A DNA stretch of 64,000 bases from Hymenobacter edaphi (GTDB lineage: Bacteria; Bacteroidota; Bacteroidia; Cytophagales; Hymenobacteraceae). The notes beneath the pieces are model-generated. The model searched no databases and was not told where the DNA came from. It was given only the letters and a program-made list of their open reading frames with translations. The stretch spans positions 310,001-374,000 of the forward strand of contig NZ_QHKM01000004.1 in assembly GCF_003258365.1 (NCBI RefSeq), in the 5' to 3' direction. How positions within the stretch are numbered: position 1 is the first letter of the stretch; every line of letters starts with the position of its first letter. Below are positions 1 through 7,619 of the stretch, in pieces. Made by a program: the position numbers and the translations under genes.

Positions 1-1
1 C

Positions 2-286
2 GTCACCATCGGCGACAACGTGTTCATCGCCCCGAACGTGGTGCTGAGCACCGCCGGGCACCCGGCGGAGGCCGGGCCGCGGGTGGCGGGCTGGGAGTTT
101 GCCCGGCCCATCACCATCGGGGCGGGCGCGTGGCTGGGCGCGGGCGTCATCGTGCTGCCCGGCGTGACCATCGGGGCCGGCAGCACCATCGGGGCCGGCA
201 GCGTCGTCACGCGCGACATTCCGGCGGGCGTGGTGGCCGTCGGCAACCCCTGCCGGGTGCTGCGCCAGCTGCCGGCCGCCGAGTAG
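2..286 (+). CDS. Sugar/maltose O-acetyltransferase, C-terminal part (partial)
   Basis: The reading frame is already open at the window edge, so the N-terminus is missing. The visible part is a left-handed parallel beta-helix made of hexapeptide repeats ([30 protein letters not shown]), followed by the usual exit motif GNPCRVLR near the end. The stretch VVLSTAGHP carries the histidine that acts as catalytic base in the LacA/Maa/NodL group. Those enzymes move an acetyl group from acetyl-CoA to a sugar hydroxyl in the cytoplasm. The exact substrate cannot be read from the fragment. It ends 132 bases before the next gene. Confidence 0.85.
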   Translation, partial: VTIGDNVFIAPNVVLSTAGHPAEAGPRVAGWEFARPITIGAGAWLGAGVIVLPGVTIGAGSTIGAGSVVTRDIPAGVVAVGNPCRVLRQLPAAE

Positions 287-418
287 CCGGCGCCGGGCCG
301 CTCAGGCCGACGATTTGTGGTAAAAGAACGCTGCATGCCTACCAAATTCGCCGCAATCCGTACCTTACTGCCCGGGGCCGCTGCGCGGGCCCGCTCACTT
401 TTTCTCCATTCCATTCCC

Positions 419-679
419 ATGGCTACTCAGCAAGAATTTCAGGATGCGGCCGACCGCGCCCAGCAACTCCCCAAAAAGCCCGACAACCTGACGCTGCTCA
501 AGCTTTATGCCCTCTACAAGCAGGCCACCGAAGGCGACGTAAGCGGCGACCGGCCCGGCGGCTTCGACTTCAAGGCCATTGCCAAGTACGACGCCTGGGC
601 CGGCCTCAGCGGCAAAGGCCCGGACGACGCCCGGCAGGAGTACGTGAACCTGGTCAACCAACTGTTCCAGCAGGGCTAA
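419..679 (+). CDS. Acyl-CoA-binding protein
   Basis: An 86-residue protein matching the acyl-CoA-binding protein fold, a four-helix bundle that holds long-chain acyl-CoA thioesters in the cytoplasm. The family signature is present: an N-terminal helix (EFQDAADRAQQLP), then LLKLYALYKQATEGDVSGDRPG, and the KYDAWAGLSGKG block with the conserved tryptophan and lysine. A longer frame from 317 exists, but its first 34 residues do not resemble the family and the ATG at 419 gives the usual length. It stands alone before a REP-type element at 716-922. Confidence 0.93.
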   Translation: MATQQEFQDAADRAQQLPKKPDNLTLLKLYALYKQATEGDVSGDRPGGFDFKAIAKYDAWAGLSGKGPDDARQEYVNLVNQLFQQG

Positions 680-715
680 GCTGCTTGGGCGGTAGCACCG
701 CCGATGGCCCTGGCA

Positions 716-922
716 GTCATTGCGAGGCGGCACGACATTCCGCGCATCAAGCGGCGTCAATCCGTCCTCCAGGAGCACCGCCGACCCAATACTTACTACT
801 TGCAAACAGCACCGCCCGAAACTGCGCAACAACAGTTTCGGGCGGTGCTTCTTTGTTGGTCGGTACACTGATCAGGACCGATTGGCTGCGCCTTCCGGCG
901 GTTGCGTCGTCCTCGCAATGAC
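716..922. repeat. REP-like composite element E1 with inner hairpin
   Basis: The outer ends form a perfect 12-bp inverted repeat (716-727 and 911-922, GTCATTGCGAGG). Inside lies a perfect 16-bp hairpin (809-824 and 833-848, 8-nt loop) that can end transcription between the converging acyl-CoA-binding and CDGSH genes. The right arm (879-922) is a copy of a sequence also found at 36156-36202 and 62980-63027. This element fills the spacer 680-946; no coding sequence is seen there. Confidence 0.7.
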
Positions 923-946
923 AGCGGGTGCGGCCGGCGGCGTGCC

Positions 947-1171
947 TTACACCTTTTTGGGCGGCAAATCGAATGCTACGGCGTTGTGCTCGAAGTGCCC
1001 CTTGTGCGAACCGTCGCAGAAGGGTTTGTTTTGGGAGAGGCCGCAGCGGCAGATGCTGACCAGGGTGCGGCCCTGCAGGCCGTACTCGTTGCCCTGGGCA
1101 TCGACGATGATGAAGTCTTCGCCTTCGACGCGCAGGGAGCCGTTGTTGTTGACGGTGAGTTTCGTGGGCAT
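947..1171 (-). CDS. CDGSH iron-sulfur domain protein
   Basis: A 74-residue protein with the complete CDGSH cluster motif CRCGLSQNKPFCDGSH, in which three cysteines and one histidine hold a [2Fe-2S] cluster. Bacterial single-domain members are thought to act in redox or iron-sulfur handling in the cytoplasm; the partner is not known here. The frame can be extended to a TTG at 1180, but the ATG at 1171 sits at a more usual position. It converges on the acyl-CoA-binding gene across the hairpin at 809-848. Confidence 0.9.
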   Translation of the reverse strand: MPTKLTVNNNGSLRVEGEDFIIVDAQGNEYGLQGRTLVSICRCGLSQNKPFCDGSHKGHFEHNAVAFDLPPKKV

Positions 1172-1189
1172 GGGGAACAAAAAAGGTAA

Positions 1190-1290
1190 TGAGGTGACAA
1201 GTTAGGGGTGACAGGTAACAAGTGATACGGGACACGTTAAAAGAGCTGACCTGTTACCTGGCACCAGTTACGTGTCACCGGTCAACCGTT
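1190..1290. repeat. Degenerate GTGACA-type tandem and inverted repeats
   Basis: The spacer between the CDGSH and GNAT genes is built from variants of GGTGACA and GGTAACA in both orientations, for instance GGTGACAGGTAAC near 1207 and GTTACGTGTCACC near 1268. Related words reappear at 4035-4055, 4150-4190 and 12518-12526. The inverted arrangement can fold into a hairpin. No gene fits in this spacer. Confidence 0.55.
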
Positions 1291-1803
1291 CAGCTTCTTG
1301 CGCATCACGAAGTCGTTCATCCAGTAGGGGCCGATGGGAATGTCTTCCTCGCGGTACTGCTGGAAGCCCAGGCGCTGGTAGAAGGTGAGGGCCGGGTTGT
1401 GGCGGTTTACGTTCAGCTCCAGCCACTGGCCGCCGGCCATGCGGGCGCCGCCCTCCACGGCCGTCACCAGGCGCTGGCCCAGGCCCAGGCCCTGGTGCGA
1501 GGGCAGCACGTAGAGCTTGTGCAGCTTGAACACCTCGGGTTCCGTGGCGCGGGCGCTGTAGGAGGCGTAGCCGGCGGGGTGGCCGTCGTAGTACACCAGC
1601 AGAAAGCGGTGGCCTTCGTCCTGCATCTGCCGCGCCAGCGAGGCCGGCGTGTAGATGACGCGGTACATGTAGTCGATCTGCTCCTTGCTGATAATGAAGC
1701 GGTAGGTGGGCTCCCAGGTGGCTTCGGCCAGCTCGATGATGACGGGAATATCGGCCGCGGTGGCCGGCTGAATGAGGACGGGAGCGGCTACCGGATCGGG
1801 CAT
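1282..1803 (-). CDS. GNAT family N-acetyltransferase
   Basis: A 173-residue single-domain acetyltransferase. Near residue 100 the acetyl-CoA pyrophosphate loop reads LYVLPSHQGLGLGQRLV (the Q/R-x-x-G-x-G/A type), followed by the helix and LELNVNRHNPALTFYQRLGFQ, the usual GNAT motif B. The ATG at 1803 places the fold start (IQPATAADIP) close to the N-terminus; the longer frame upstream lies in a divergent promoter region. Substrate unknown. It is divergent from the secreted helical protein at 1959. Confidence 0.88.
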   Translation of the reverse strand: MPDPVAAPVLIQPATAADIPVIIELAEATWEPTYRFIISKEQIDYMYRVIYTPASLARQMQDEGHRFLLVYYDGHPAGYASYSARATEPEVFKLHKLYVLPSHQGLGLGQRLVTAVEGGARMAGGQWLELNVNRHNPALTFYQRLGFQQYREEDIPIGPYWMNDFVMRKKLNG

Positions 1804-1958
1804 AGGACGCGGGCGGAATATAATTTCGCAAAATAACGAACGTTCTTCCGGCCCGTAAGTGGGTTTGGCCCGAAATTTAAAGAGCCGGGTCGTAGCCCGG
1901 TTGCGGGCGGCACCTCCCAGCCCCGGGCCGTGTCTCTTTTTCCCCACAGTTGCTTGCT

Positions 1959-2660
1959 ATGAAACGAATCCTGCGTTCCGCCGCCTTTGCCGCCGCGCTG
2001 CTGGCTGCCACCGCGGCCACGGCCCAAACGACGCCGGCCAAAACGCCCACCAAGACCTCCACGCCCGCCAAGACGCCCTCCAAGGCTTCCACCACCACCG
2101 ACCAGGTTATTTCCGACGTGGAGCGCGACCTGGGCGTGTTCCGCGAGTGGATCAACGACCGGCTCGACAAGGCCGACGTGGTGACCAAGCGCGAATTGCC
2201 GCGCATCAAGGAAGAATACGAAACCCAGAGCACGCGCATCGACCGCGGCCTCGACAGCCTCACGGCGGCGGGCAAGCGCGAGTACGCCGGCCTGAAAAAC
2301 CGCTACGAAAGCTGGGAAGCCCGGCAGGAGCGCCTGGAAAAGCAGGCCAGCCAGCCCGAAACCGCCCAGCAGACCCAGACGCGCATGCTCGGCGAAAACG
2401 TAAACCTCACCACGGCCCGCGCCTCGGAGATGACCGACCTCTACGGCCGCTTCATCGACTACGTGCGCACCAACCGCAAAAACTGGGCGCCCGAAGACTG
2501 GGCCCAGGCCTCGGTGGTGCTCACCCGCCTCAACCAGCGCTACGAGAAAGTGCGCGACCTGATCGACGTGGATGACCGCCTGCGCATCCGTTCCTGGCAG
2601 GCCGAGTTCCGCACCCTGGAACAGGCCAAGAAGACCAAGGAGGCCGTTAGTGAGAAGTAA
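1959..2660 (+). CDS. Exported helical protein of unknown function
   Basis: 233 residues. The first 24 are a signal peptide (positively charged start, Ala/Leu core, ATAQ cleavage site). Residues about 25-50 are a low-complexity linker of Thr, Pro, Lys and Ala. The rest is charged and helical, with heptad-like spacing that suggests coiled coil (for example IKEEYETQSTRIDRGLDSL and EARQERLEKQ). No catalytic motif is seen. It is probably periplasmic. A TTG nine bases upstream is in frame, but the ATG begins the standard MKR signal-peptide start. Function not recognised. Confidence 0.75.
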   Translation: MKRILRSAAFAAALLAATAATAQTTPAKTPTKTSTPAKTPSKASTTTDQVISDVERDLGVFREWINDRLDKADVVTKRELPRIKEEYETQSTRIDRGLDSLTAAGKREYAGLKNRYESWEARQERLEKQASQPETAQQTQTRMLGENVNLTTARASEMTDLYGRFIDYVRTNRKNWAPEDWAQASVVLTRLNQRYEKVRDLIDVDDRLRIRSWQAEFRTLEQAKKTKEAVSEK

Positions 2661-2671
2661 CGGACGTCTTC

Positions 2672-2793
2672 CAGCCCGTCATGGCGCGCTTGGCGAGACA
2701 TCTCGCGTGCTGACGCCTGGTAGTAAATCAATCGTTCAACGAAAAGGTTAGCACCCGAGCGAGGTGTCTCGCCAAGCGCGACACGACGGGCTG
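2672..2793. repeat. Large imperfect palindrome (GTTCAACGA family)
   Basis: Left arm 2672-2700 and right arm 2765-2793 match at 27 of 29 positions; the inner arms continue the pairing more weakly. The tip holds ATCGTTCAACGAAAAGG. The same loop word and neighbouring CTCGCGTGCTGA occur in the element at 55710-55896. It lies between converging genes, so it may also stop transcription. Confidence 0.75.
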
Positions 2794-2813
2794 ATCGGAC
2801 CAGGGCCGAAACC

Positions 2814-3299
2814 CTAAGCGGCTGCGCCAGCGCGTCGGAAGGCGTGCTGGCGCAGCCATTTCCAGGCCGCGCCCACGCTGTAGAACGTGCGCAGATCCAC
2901 TTCCTGCCGGATTTTGTCGATCAGGGCCGCGTTTTCGAACGACACCATCATGTCGGGGTTGATGACGTAGGCGAAGGCCTGCAGGCCGCTGGCTTTGGCC
3001 CGCGGAATCCACTCGTACTCAATCCACGTCATGGCCTCGCCCCAGTCGCCGCTGGTGCCGCGCTTGTCGTTGAGCAGGCCCACGGGGTGGAGCTGCTCGT
3101 GCCAGGGCAGGCTGGCTTCGGCCACCCGAATGACTTCGTCGGCGGTGAGGTGGCCGTGCCAGCGCACGTAGAGCACGCGCTCCTTGTCGAAGAAACCGAA
3201 GTCGGCCACGCGCTGCCCGTGGTCGTCGTCGACGTGGTAGACCAGCTCGGCGGGCGAGTGGATTTTGCAGGTGCGGGGAAAGGGGACAGATGGCGGCAT
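2814..3299 (-). CDS. Conserved hypothetical protein, STAS/SpoIIAA-like fold possible
   Basis: 161 residues without signal peptide or membrane segment. The pattern KERVLYVRWHGHLTADEVIRV followed by LLNDKRGTSGDWGEA resembles the beta-alpha layout of SpoIIAA/STAS-like proteins common in Bacteroidota, but no active-site serine signature can be pointed to. Its ATG at 3299 is divergent from the deoxynucleoside kinase, with an AT-rich run (ATATATAAG) just upstream. The fold call is a guess from pattern only. Confidence 0.65.
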   Translation of the reverse strand: MPPSVPFPRTCKIHSPAELVYHVDDDHGQRVADFGFFDKERVLYVRWHGHLTADEVIRVAEASLPWHEQLHPVGLLNDKRGTSGDWGEAMTWIEYEWIPRAKASGLQAFAYVINPDMMVSFENAALIDKIRQEVDLRTFYSVGAAWKWLRQHAFRRAGAAA

Positions 3300-3373
3300 A
3301 TATATAAGTTACCTTATTTTTTGCGGCGGCGCAATTCCTCCACGCACAGCGCAATCGGGCGGCGGCTTTGCTG

Positions 3374-3381
3374 TACTTTTG
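3374..3381 (+). promoter_or_regulatory. Bacteroidota -7 promoter element
   Basis: TACTTTTG matches the TAnnTTTG -7 consensus used by the main sigma factor of Bacteroidota and lies 30 bases before the kinase ATG at 3412. No clear -33 TTG stands at the usual distance. Confidence 0.5.
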
Positions 3382-3411
3382 TCGGCCTCATTCTGAATTC
3401 GCCCTCCACCC

Positions 3412-4035
3412 ATGCATATCGCCATTGTCGGCAACATCGGCGCCGGTAAGACCACCCTGGCTCACAAGCTGGCGCACCACTTTCAGTGGGAAGTGTTTCT
3501 GGAAGACGTCGACGACAACCCCTACCTGAAGGATTTCTACGACGACATGCCCCGCTGGGCCTTCCACCTGCAGGTGTACTTCCTCAACAGCCGCTTCCGC
3601 CAGACGCAGCGCATCAAGCAGCTGCAGGCGGGCAACAAGGGCGTGATTCAGGACCGAACCATCTACGAGGACGCCCACATCTTCGCGGCCAACCTGAACG
3701 AGTCGGGGCTGATGAACGAGCGGGATTTCAACAACTACCGCTCGCTCTTCGATTCGATGATCAGCATGGTGGAGCCGCCCGACCTGCTGCTCTACCTCAA
3801 GGCCGACCTGCCCAAGCTCATCCAGCAGATCGAGAAGCGCGGCCGCGATTACGAGACGCACATGCGCATCGAGTACCTCAAAAACCTCAACGAGCACTAC
3901 GAGCGATGGATCAGCAGCTACGACTCGGGGAAGCTGCTCGTCATCGACGTGAACCAGCTCGACTACGTGACCCGCCCCGAAGACCTGGGCCTCATCATCG
4001 AAAAGATTCAGGGCACGTTGTTCGGTTTGTTTTAG
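3412..4035 (+). CDS. Deoxynucleoside kinase
   Basis: 207 residues. The P-loop GNIGAGKTT starts at residue 7; EDVDDNPYL, the family's substrate-site block, follows near residue 32; and IQDRTIYEDAHIF matches the DRS-type motif. DLLLYLKADLPKLIQQIEKRGRDYE gives the lid helix with its arginines. This is the deoxyadenosine/deoxyguanosine kinase family that phosphorylates deoxynucleosides with ATP in the salvage pathway. The base specificity cannot be read. A stem-loop terminator follows at 4090. Confidence 0.92.
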   Translation: MHIAIVGNIGAGKTTLAHKLAHHFQWEVFLEDVDDNPYLKDFYDDMPRWAFHLQVYFLNSRFRQTQRIKQLQAGNKGVIQDRTIYEDAHIFAANLNESGLMNERDFNNYRSLFDSMISMVEPPDLLLYLKADLPKLIQQIEKRGRDYETHMRIEYLKNLNEHYERWISSYDSGKLLVIDVNQLDYVTRPEDLGLIIEKIQGTLFGLF

Positions 4036-4089
4036 GTGACAGGTGACACGTGACAGGTTTGGGGTAGGATGGATAAGTCTCCCGCGACC

Positions 4090-4128
4090 AAAAAGGCCGG
4101 CTGCTCACTCAGAGCAGCCGGCCTTTTT
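4090..4128 (+). terminator. Intrinsic terminator after deoxynucleoside kinase
   Basis: A perfect 17-bp stem (4090-4106 and 4112-4128) with a 5-nt loop. The arms start with A5 and end with T5, so it can act on both strands and serve the converging DUF2461 gene too. GGTGACA-type words sit just before it. Confidence 0.85.
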
Positions 4129-4192
4129 GATTGGCGCGGCACATCAGCCTATCACTTGTTACGAGGCACCTCTTGCTTATCACCGCCAGACC

Positions 4193-4867
4193 TCAATCCC
4201 CCAGCATGGCCTCGTTCAGGAAGCCGACGAGGGGCTGGGCGGCTTGCCAGGCGGCCAATACGCGGTCGGGAAAATCGGGGCGGAGCACTTCCTGGTCGGA
4301 GAAGGAGCGCCACACGAAAAAGCTTTTCAGCCGCAGCCACTCGATGTCGGGGTCGTTGCGGTCGTAGCCCTTGGGGGCGGTGCGCAGGGCCTGGCTCTGG
4401 TCGAGGCCGCCGGGGAATTCGCGCAGCAGCTCGGGCGACTGGCGCAGGGCGTGGAAGGCATCGGCGTTGTAGTGAATTTCCTGGCGGATGCGGGCCAGCT
4501 GCTGGGGCTCGGGCTGCCAGCGGCCGGCACCCACGTAGGTTTCGCCGCCGGCTTCGAGGGCCACGAAGTAGCCGGCCCAGGGGCTCTGGCGGCCGTCGCG
4601 CTTCAGGCCGGCGCCCATGTGGTTTTTGTAGGGCTCGTCGCTCTGGTGAAACCGGTCGTTTTTGTTGATGCGGTACATCACGTCGGCGGGGCTGAGCGCC
4701 AGCAGCGCGGGCTCGAACTGCTGGGCGCGCTGCAGCAGCTCGGTGATAAGCGTGGTGTAGCGTTTGCGGGCGCGCTGGTAGTCGGCGCGGTGCGCGTCCA
4801 TCCAGGGCTTGTTGTTGTTCTGCTTGAGCTGGCGCAGAAACTCAAGTACGGGGGCAAGGTCCGTCAC
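4193..4867 (-). CDS. DUF2461 family protein
   Basis: 224 residues when read from GTG at 4867. It contains the landmarks of the DUF2461/TIGR02453 family: VLEFLRQLKQNNNKPWMDAHR at the start, then NDRFHQSDEPYKNHMGAGLKR and GGETYVGAGRWQPEPQQLARIR. The biochemical role of this family is unknown. The frame continues upstream to 5008, but that part crosses the terminator hairpin at 4962-4983 and is not like the family, so GTG is preferred. Cytoplasmic; no membrane segment. Confidence 0.85.
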   Translation of the reverse strand: MTDLAPVLEFLRQLKQNNNKPWMDAHRADYQRARKRYTTLITELLQRAQQFEPALLALSPADVMYRINKNDRFHQSDEPYKNHMGAGLKRDGRQSPWAGYFVALEAGGETYVGAGRWQPEPQQLARIRQEIHYNADAFHALRQSPELLREFPGGLDQSQALRTAPKGYDRNDPDIEWLRLKSFFVWRSFSDQEVLRPDFPDRVLAAWQAAQPLVGFLNEAMLGD

Positions 4868-4961
4868 GGGCGGAAGGGGAGTGGGGGAGAACGGAAAGCG
4901 GGCCGGCCGGCCCGGTGAAGAACAACCAGCGCCGCCCGCGGTTAGTGCCGCCCCAACAGAA

Positions 4962-4983
4962 AAAGGCCCGTTGCCGGGCCTTT
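4962..4983 (-). terminator. Terminator after DUF547 gene
   Basis: Perfect 9-bp stem (4962-4970 and 4975-4983) with a 4-nt loop, followed on the minus strand by a T run (4958-4964 region). It lies 34 bases past the stop codon of the DUF547 gene. Confidence 0.75.
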
Positions 4984-5016
4984 GCTGAAATCGGAAGAGC
5001 CGCACCAAAGCCGCCG

Positions 5017-5820
5017 CTAGTGGCGCCGCAGCTGCTGGGCCATCACGCCGGAGGGCGCCGCGTCGTTGAGCGACCAGTCGTAGGGTAGGTACTGCACCGT
5101 CGCGTCGGGGGCTACCGGCGTGGCGGCGTAACGGTTGAGGAAGGCAATCAGCCGGGCTGCGTCGCCGAACTCGGCGGCGTGCCAGTCGAAGACGCTCGAT
5201 ACCTGCACGGCCCCGGCCGTGAGTTGGTTGCGGGCGGGGTCGTTGACGAAGCGGCGGGCCTGGGCGTCGAGCTGCTGGTGGAGGCGCTGGCCGCAGTAGG
5301 CTTCGGGCAGCAGGCCGGGGCTGGAGGCGGCGGCGCAGTGCAGGGCCAGAAAGCGGCGCGGGTCCTGGGGCAGCAGCCGGGGCAGAATTTCGCGCTCAAT
5401 CTGGTTGAGCGAGTATTGCTTGCCACCCACGTTGACCTCGGGGGCCTCCCATACCGAGCGGTAGCCGCCCACGGTTTTTACTTTGATGTCGCTCAGGCGC
5501 TGCACCGGGTAGTAGGCCACGGCCAGCTGCACGGTGTAGGCGTTGTATACGTTCAGCCAGAAGGCTGCCTGATCCGGGCGCGACCAATCGGCCTGGGGCG
5601 TGGTGCGGCGCAGGGCCTGCAGGTAGCCGCGCAGCTGGTCGTCGTGCTCGGCCAGGGCGGCGTAGCCCAGGCGGCCGTCGGCCTGCACGCTCCGTTTCAG
5701 CAAATCGTCCCAGGGCTGGTGCAGCAGCTCCAGGGTGTTGTTGTCGGCGCGGGCGCTGGTGGCCGCCAGCAGGGCCAGCCACAGCAGCAGCTGCGACCAA
5801 GCGAAACGGGTTTGGAACAT
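5017..5820 (-). CDS. Exported DUF547 domain protein
   Basis: 267 residues with a signal peptide (hydrophobic LLLWLALLAATSARA, cleavage near residue 25). The family block is clear: AFWLNVYNAYTVQLAV near residue 88, then SLNQIEREIL and ALHCAAASSPGL, which carry the conserved Asn, Glu-Arg and Cys of DUF547. Proteins of this family are secreted or periplasmic and have been compared with papain-like folds, but the reaction is unknown. The region 5821-5995 behind its start is AT-richer and probably carries its promoter; TACTTTCG at about 5909-5916 on the minus strand is a near match to the -7 element. Confidence 0.85.
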   Translation of the reverse strand: MFQTRFAWSQLLLWLALLAATSARADNNTLELLHQPWDDLLKRSVQADGRLGYAALAEHDDQLRGYLQALRRTTPQADWSRPDQAAFWLNVYNAYTVQLAVAYYPVQRLSDIKVKTVGGYRSVWEAPEVNVGGKQYSLNQIEREILPRLLPQDPRRFLALHCAAASSPGLLPEAYCGQRLHQQLDAQARRFVNDPARNQLTAGAVQVSSVFDWHAAEFGDAARLIAFLNRYAATPVAPDATVQYLPYDWSLNDAAPSGVMAQQLRRH

Positions 5821-5995
5821 TGCTTAGGTGCGGGCAGAGCAGGAAAAGAACTTGCGCAAGGCAGTGATTTTCCTGTTTTGGGATAAAGGTCAACTACTTA
5901 TGCGGGGCGAAAGTACAACTGAAACGGTATTTTGCCAATAGCCGATAAAACTTTGCCGTCTAAATACCCTTCATTCAATTTATAAGCCCTACCTG

Positions 5996-6463
5996 TTATT
6001 CCCGAAATGGGACGCAAGACCAGCGGGCCAGCTGAAACCGATGCCAAACCGCTTCAACCAGGCCGGCCCGCACCACCAGCACCAAGTGTTCCGGTAGCCG
6101 GGGCGCCGCCAGCAGGGCCGTTAGGGCCGGGGCCAGGCCAAGGCCGCGCAGTTCCAGCGGCCCGATTTCATCAACTACCAGCCACTGCACGGCGGGCTCG
6201 GTGGCCGCTCCTCGCAGGACTGCATTGGCCCAATTGAAAGCCGTCGGCGAAAAGCGGAAGCGGCCCACCTGCTGCACCGGCCACTGGCCCGGCCGCGCCG
6301 CCGCCGGCCACTGCAGCCCGCTACCGAGGTCGAGGAAGTGGCGCTGGCCGTGGGCGTCGGTGGGCATCAGCAGGCCGCCGACGTTGGGGCAGCCGGCGGC
6401 CCAGCGGCGCAGGCGGGTGGTTTTGCCGCTGCGGATGGGGCCGCTGAGCAGGTGAATCTGCAT
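5996..6463 (-). CDS. Nucleoside-triphosphatase, THEP1-like
   Basis: 155 residues. A P-loop opens the protein (LSGPIRSGKTTRLRRW), a GGLLMPTD segment follows, and VQWLVVDEIGPLELRG gives the Walker B strand with the DE pair, all in the THEP1/YcfH-type NTPase order. The ATG at 6463 begins directly at the first strand; the longer frame upstream runs into the next gene. Only four bases separate it from the stop codon of the membrane protein gene at 6468, so the two are almost certainly one operon. It may energise or regulate that partner. Confidence 0.82.
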   Translation of the reverse strand: MQIHLLSGPIRSGKTTRLRRWAAGCPNVGGLLMPTDAHGQRHFLDLGSGLQWPAAARPGQWPVQQVGRFRFSPTAFNWANAVLRGAATEPAVQWLVVDEIGPLELRGLGLAPALTALLAAPRLPEHLVLVVRAGLVEAVWHRFQLARWSCVPFRE

Positions 6464-6467
6464 GGCA

Positions 6468-7544
6468 TCAGGCGCCCGGTCGCGCGTCGGGACGGAGGAA
6501 GACGTTGACGGCCAAGGCGCGCCCAAACCAGCGCAGCCGGCTCAGGCCGCGGTGCCCCGCCGAGTGGCGCCAGCAGCGGGCTACCAGCTGTCGGGTGGCG
6601 GGCAGCAGGGCCAGTGTCTGGCGCAGGTCGGCGGCCCAGCGGCCGCGCGGGCGGGTAAGCCAGTGATGCAGGCGCTGCGTCAGCCAGGGGCCGAGCAGCA
6701 GGGCCCAGGCGCCGTAGAGCAGCACTGAGCGCAGCAGCAGGCCGCCCAGGCGGTGCTCATTGGCTACGGCGGCCGGCGCCCAGCCCAGCGCCGCCGCCAG
6801 CCACAGCAGCAGGCAGGCTGCCCACAGCCCGAGCAGCAGGCGGCTGATGCGCCAGCGCCGGGCGCGGCGCGTAGGAGCGGAGTCTTCGCCGGGGGCGTCT
6901 TCGTCCTCGTCGGCGGGGTCGGGGCGGAGCTGCAGCCAGGCGTAGCGCTGCACCAGGCCGGGCAGGCGCGCGGGCAGGCCGCCGGCCCACCAGCCCAGCG
7001 CCGCCCCCACCAGCGCGTGCGCGGCGAAGTAGAGGCCCACCAGCCAGAGGGCGTAATTGGGCTGCCGGGCGGCATCCGCCCCGAGCAGGCCGCGCACAAA
7101 ATCGTTGAACGCCGCGGGCAGGGCCTGCCCGCCCAGCAGCCACAGCGTGAGCACCCGCTGCCCGGCCGACTCCACCAGGGTGAGCAGGCCCAGCAGCAGG
7201 CCGCGCAGGCGGGGCAGCGCCCGCGGCCAGCTCAGCAACTCGCCCAGCAGGCCCTGAAAAGCCACCGCCACGTAGGCGTTGGGGGAGGTGTGCGGGCTGA
7301 GCAGGGCCTTGATGGTGAGCACCACCAGCAGGGCGCGCAGCACGGCGCCGGGCCCGCGGCGGTAATGGCCCAGCAGCGTGAGCACCACCACGGCCGCGCC
7401 GCCCACCAGCAGGCCCGTCACCGGCAGCCGAAGCGCGTGCAGCACCCCGCCGAGCAGGGCTTCGCTGAGCGCCCACAGCGCCACGAGGCGCGGCAGCAGC
7501 AGCGGGGGAAGGGCAATGGCGGGGGCAGCGGTGGTCGGGGACAT
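6468..7544 (-). CDS. Polytopic membrane protein, partner of the NTPase
   Basis: 358 residues, extremely rich in Leu and Ala. Hydrophobic stretches at about residues 12-62, 70-90, 130-145, 170-195, 240-265 and 285-305 indicate five to seven membrane helices. An acidic, then basic linker (ADEDEDAPGEDSAPTRRARRWR) separates two hydrophobic halves, and the C-terminus is basic. The short block AYVAVAFQGLLGELL resembles substrate-binding subunits of ECF-type importers, but this is not enough for a call. Translation appears linked to the NTPase gene four bases downstream. No family recognised. Confidence 0.7.
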   Translation of the reverse strand: MSPTTAAPAIALPPLLLPRLVALWALSEALLGGVLHALRLPVTGLLVGGAAVVVLTLLGHYRRGPGAVLRALLVVLTIKALLSPHTSPNAYVAVAFQGLLGELLSWPRALPRLRGLLLGLLTLVESAGQRVLTLWLLGGQALPAAFNDFVRGLLGADAARQPNYALWLVGLYFAAHALVGAALGWWAGGLPARLPGLVQRYAWLQLRPDPADEDEDAPGEDSAPTRRARRWRISRLLLGLWAACLLLWLAAALGWAPAAVANEHRLGGLLLRSVLLYGAWALLLGPWLTQRLHHWLTRPRGRWAADLRQTLALLPATRQLVARCWRHSAGHRGLSRLRWFGRALAVNVFLRPDARPGA

Positions 7545-7619
7545 AACACCAGATAATACCGGGCGGCCAACGTGAATCGGCGGATTCCGCGTCGGGCGGG
7601 GCGGAGGGCGCGGGGCGCG

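Noticed and set aside
4868-5008. N-terminal extension of the DUF2461 protein
   Set aside because: The extension would be translated from the terminator hairpin of the DUF547 gene and does not resemble the family.
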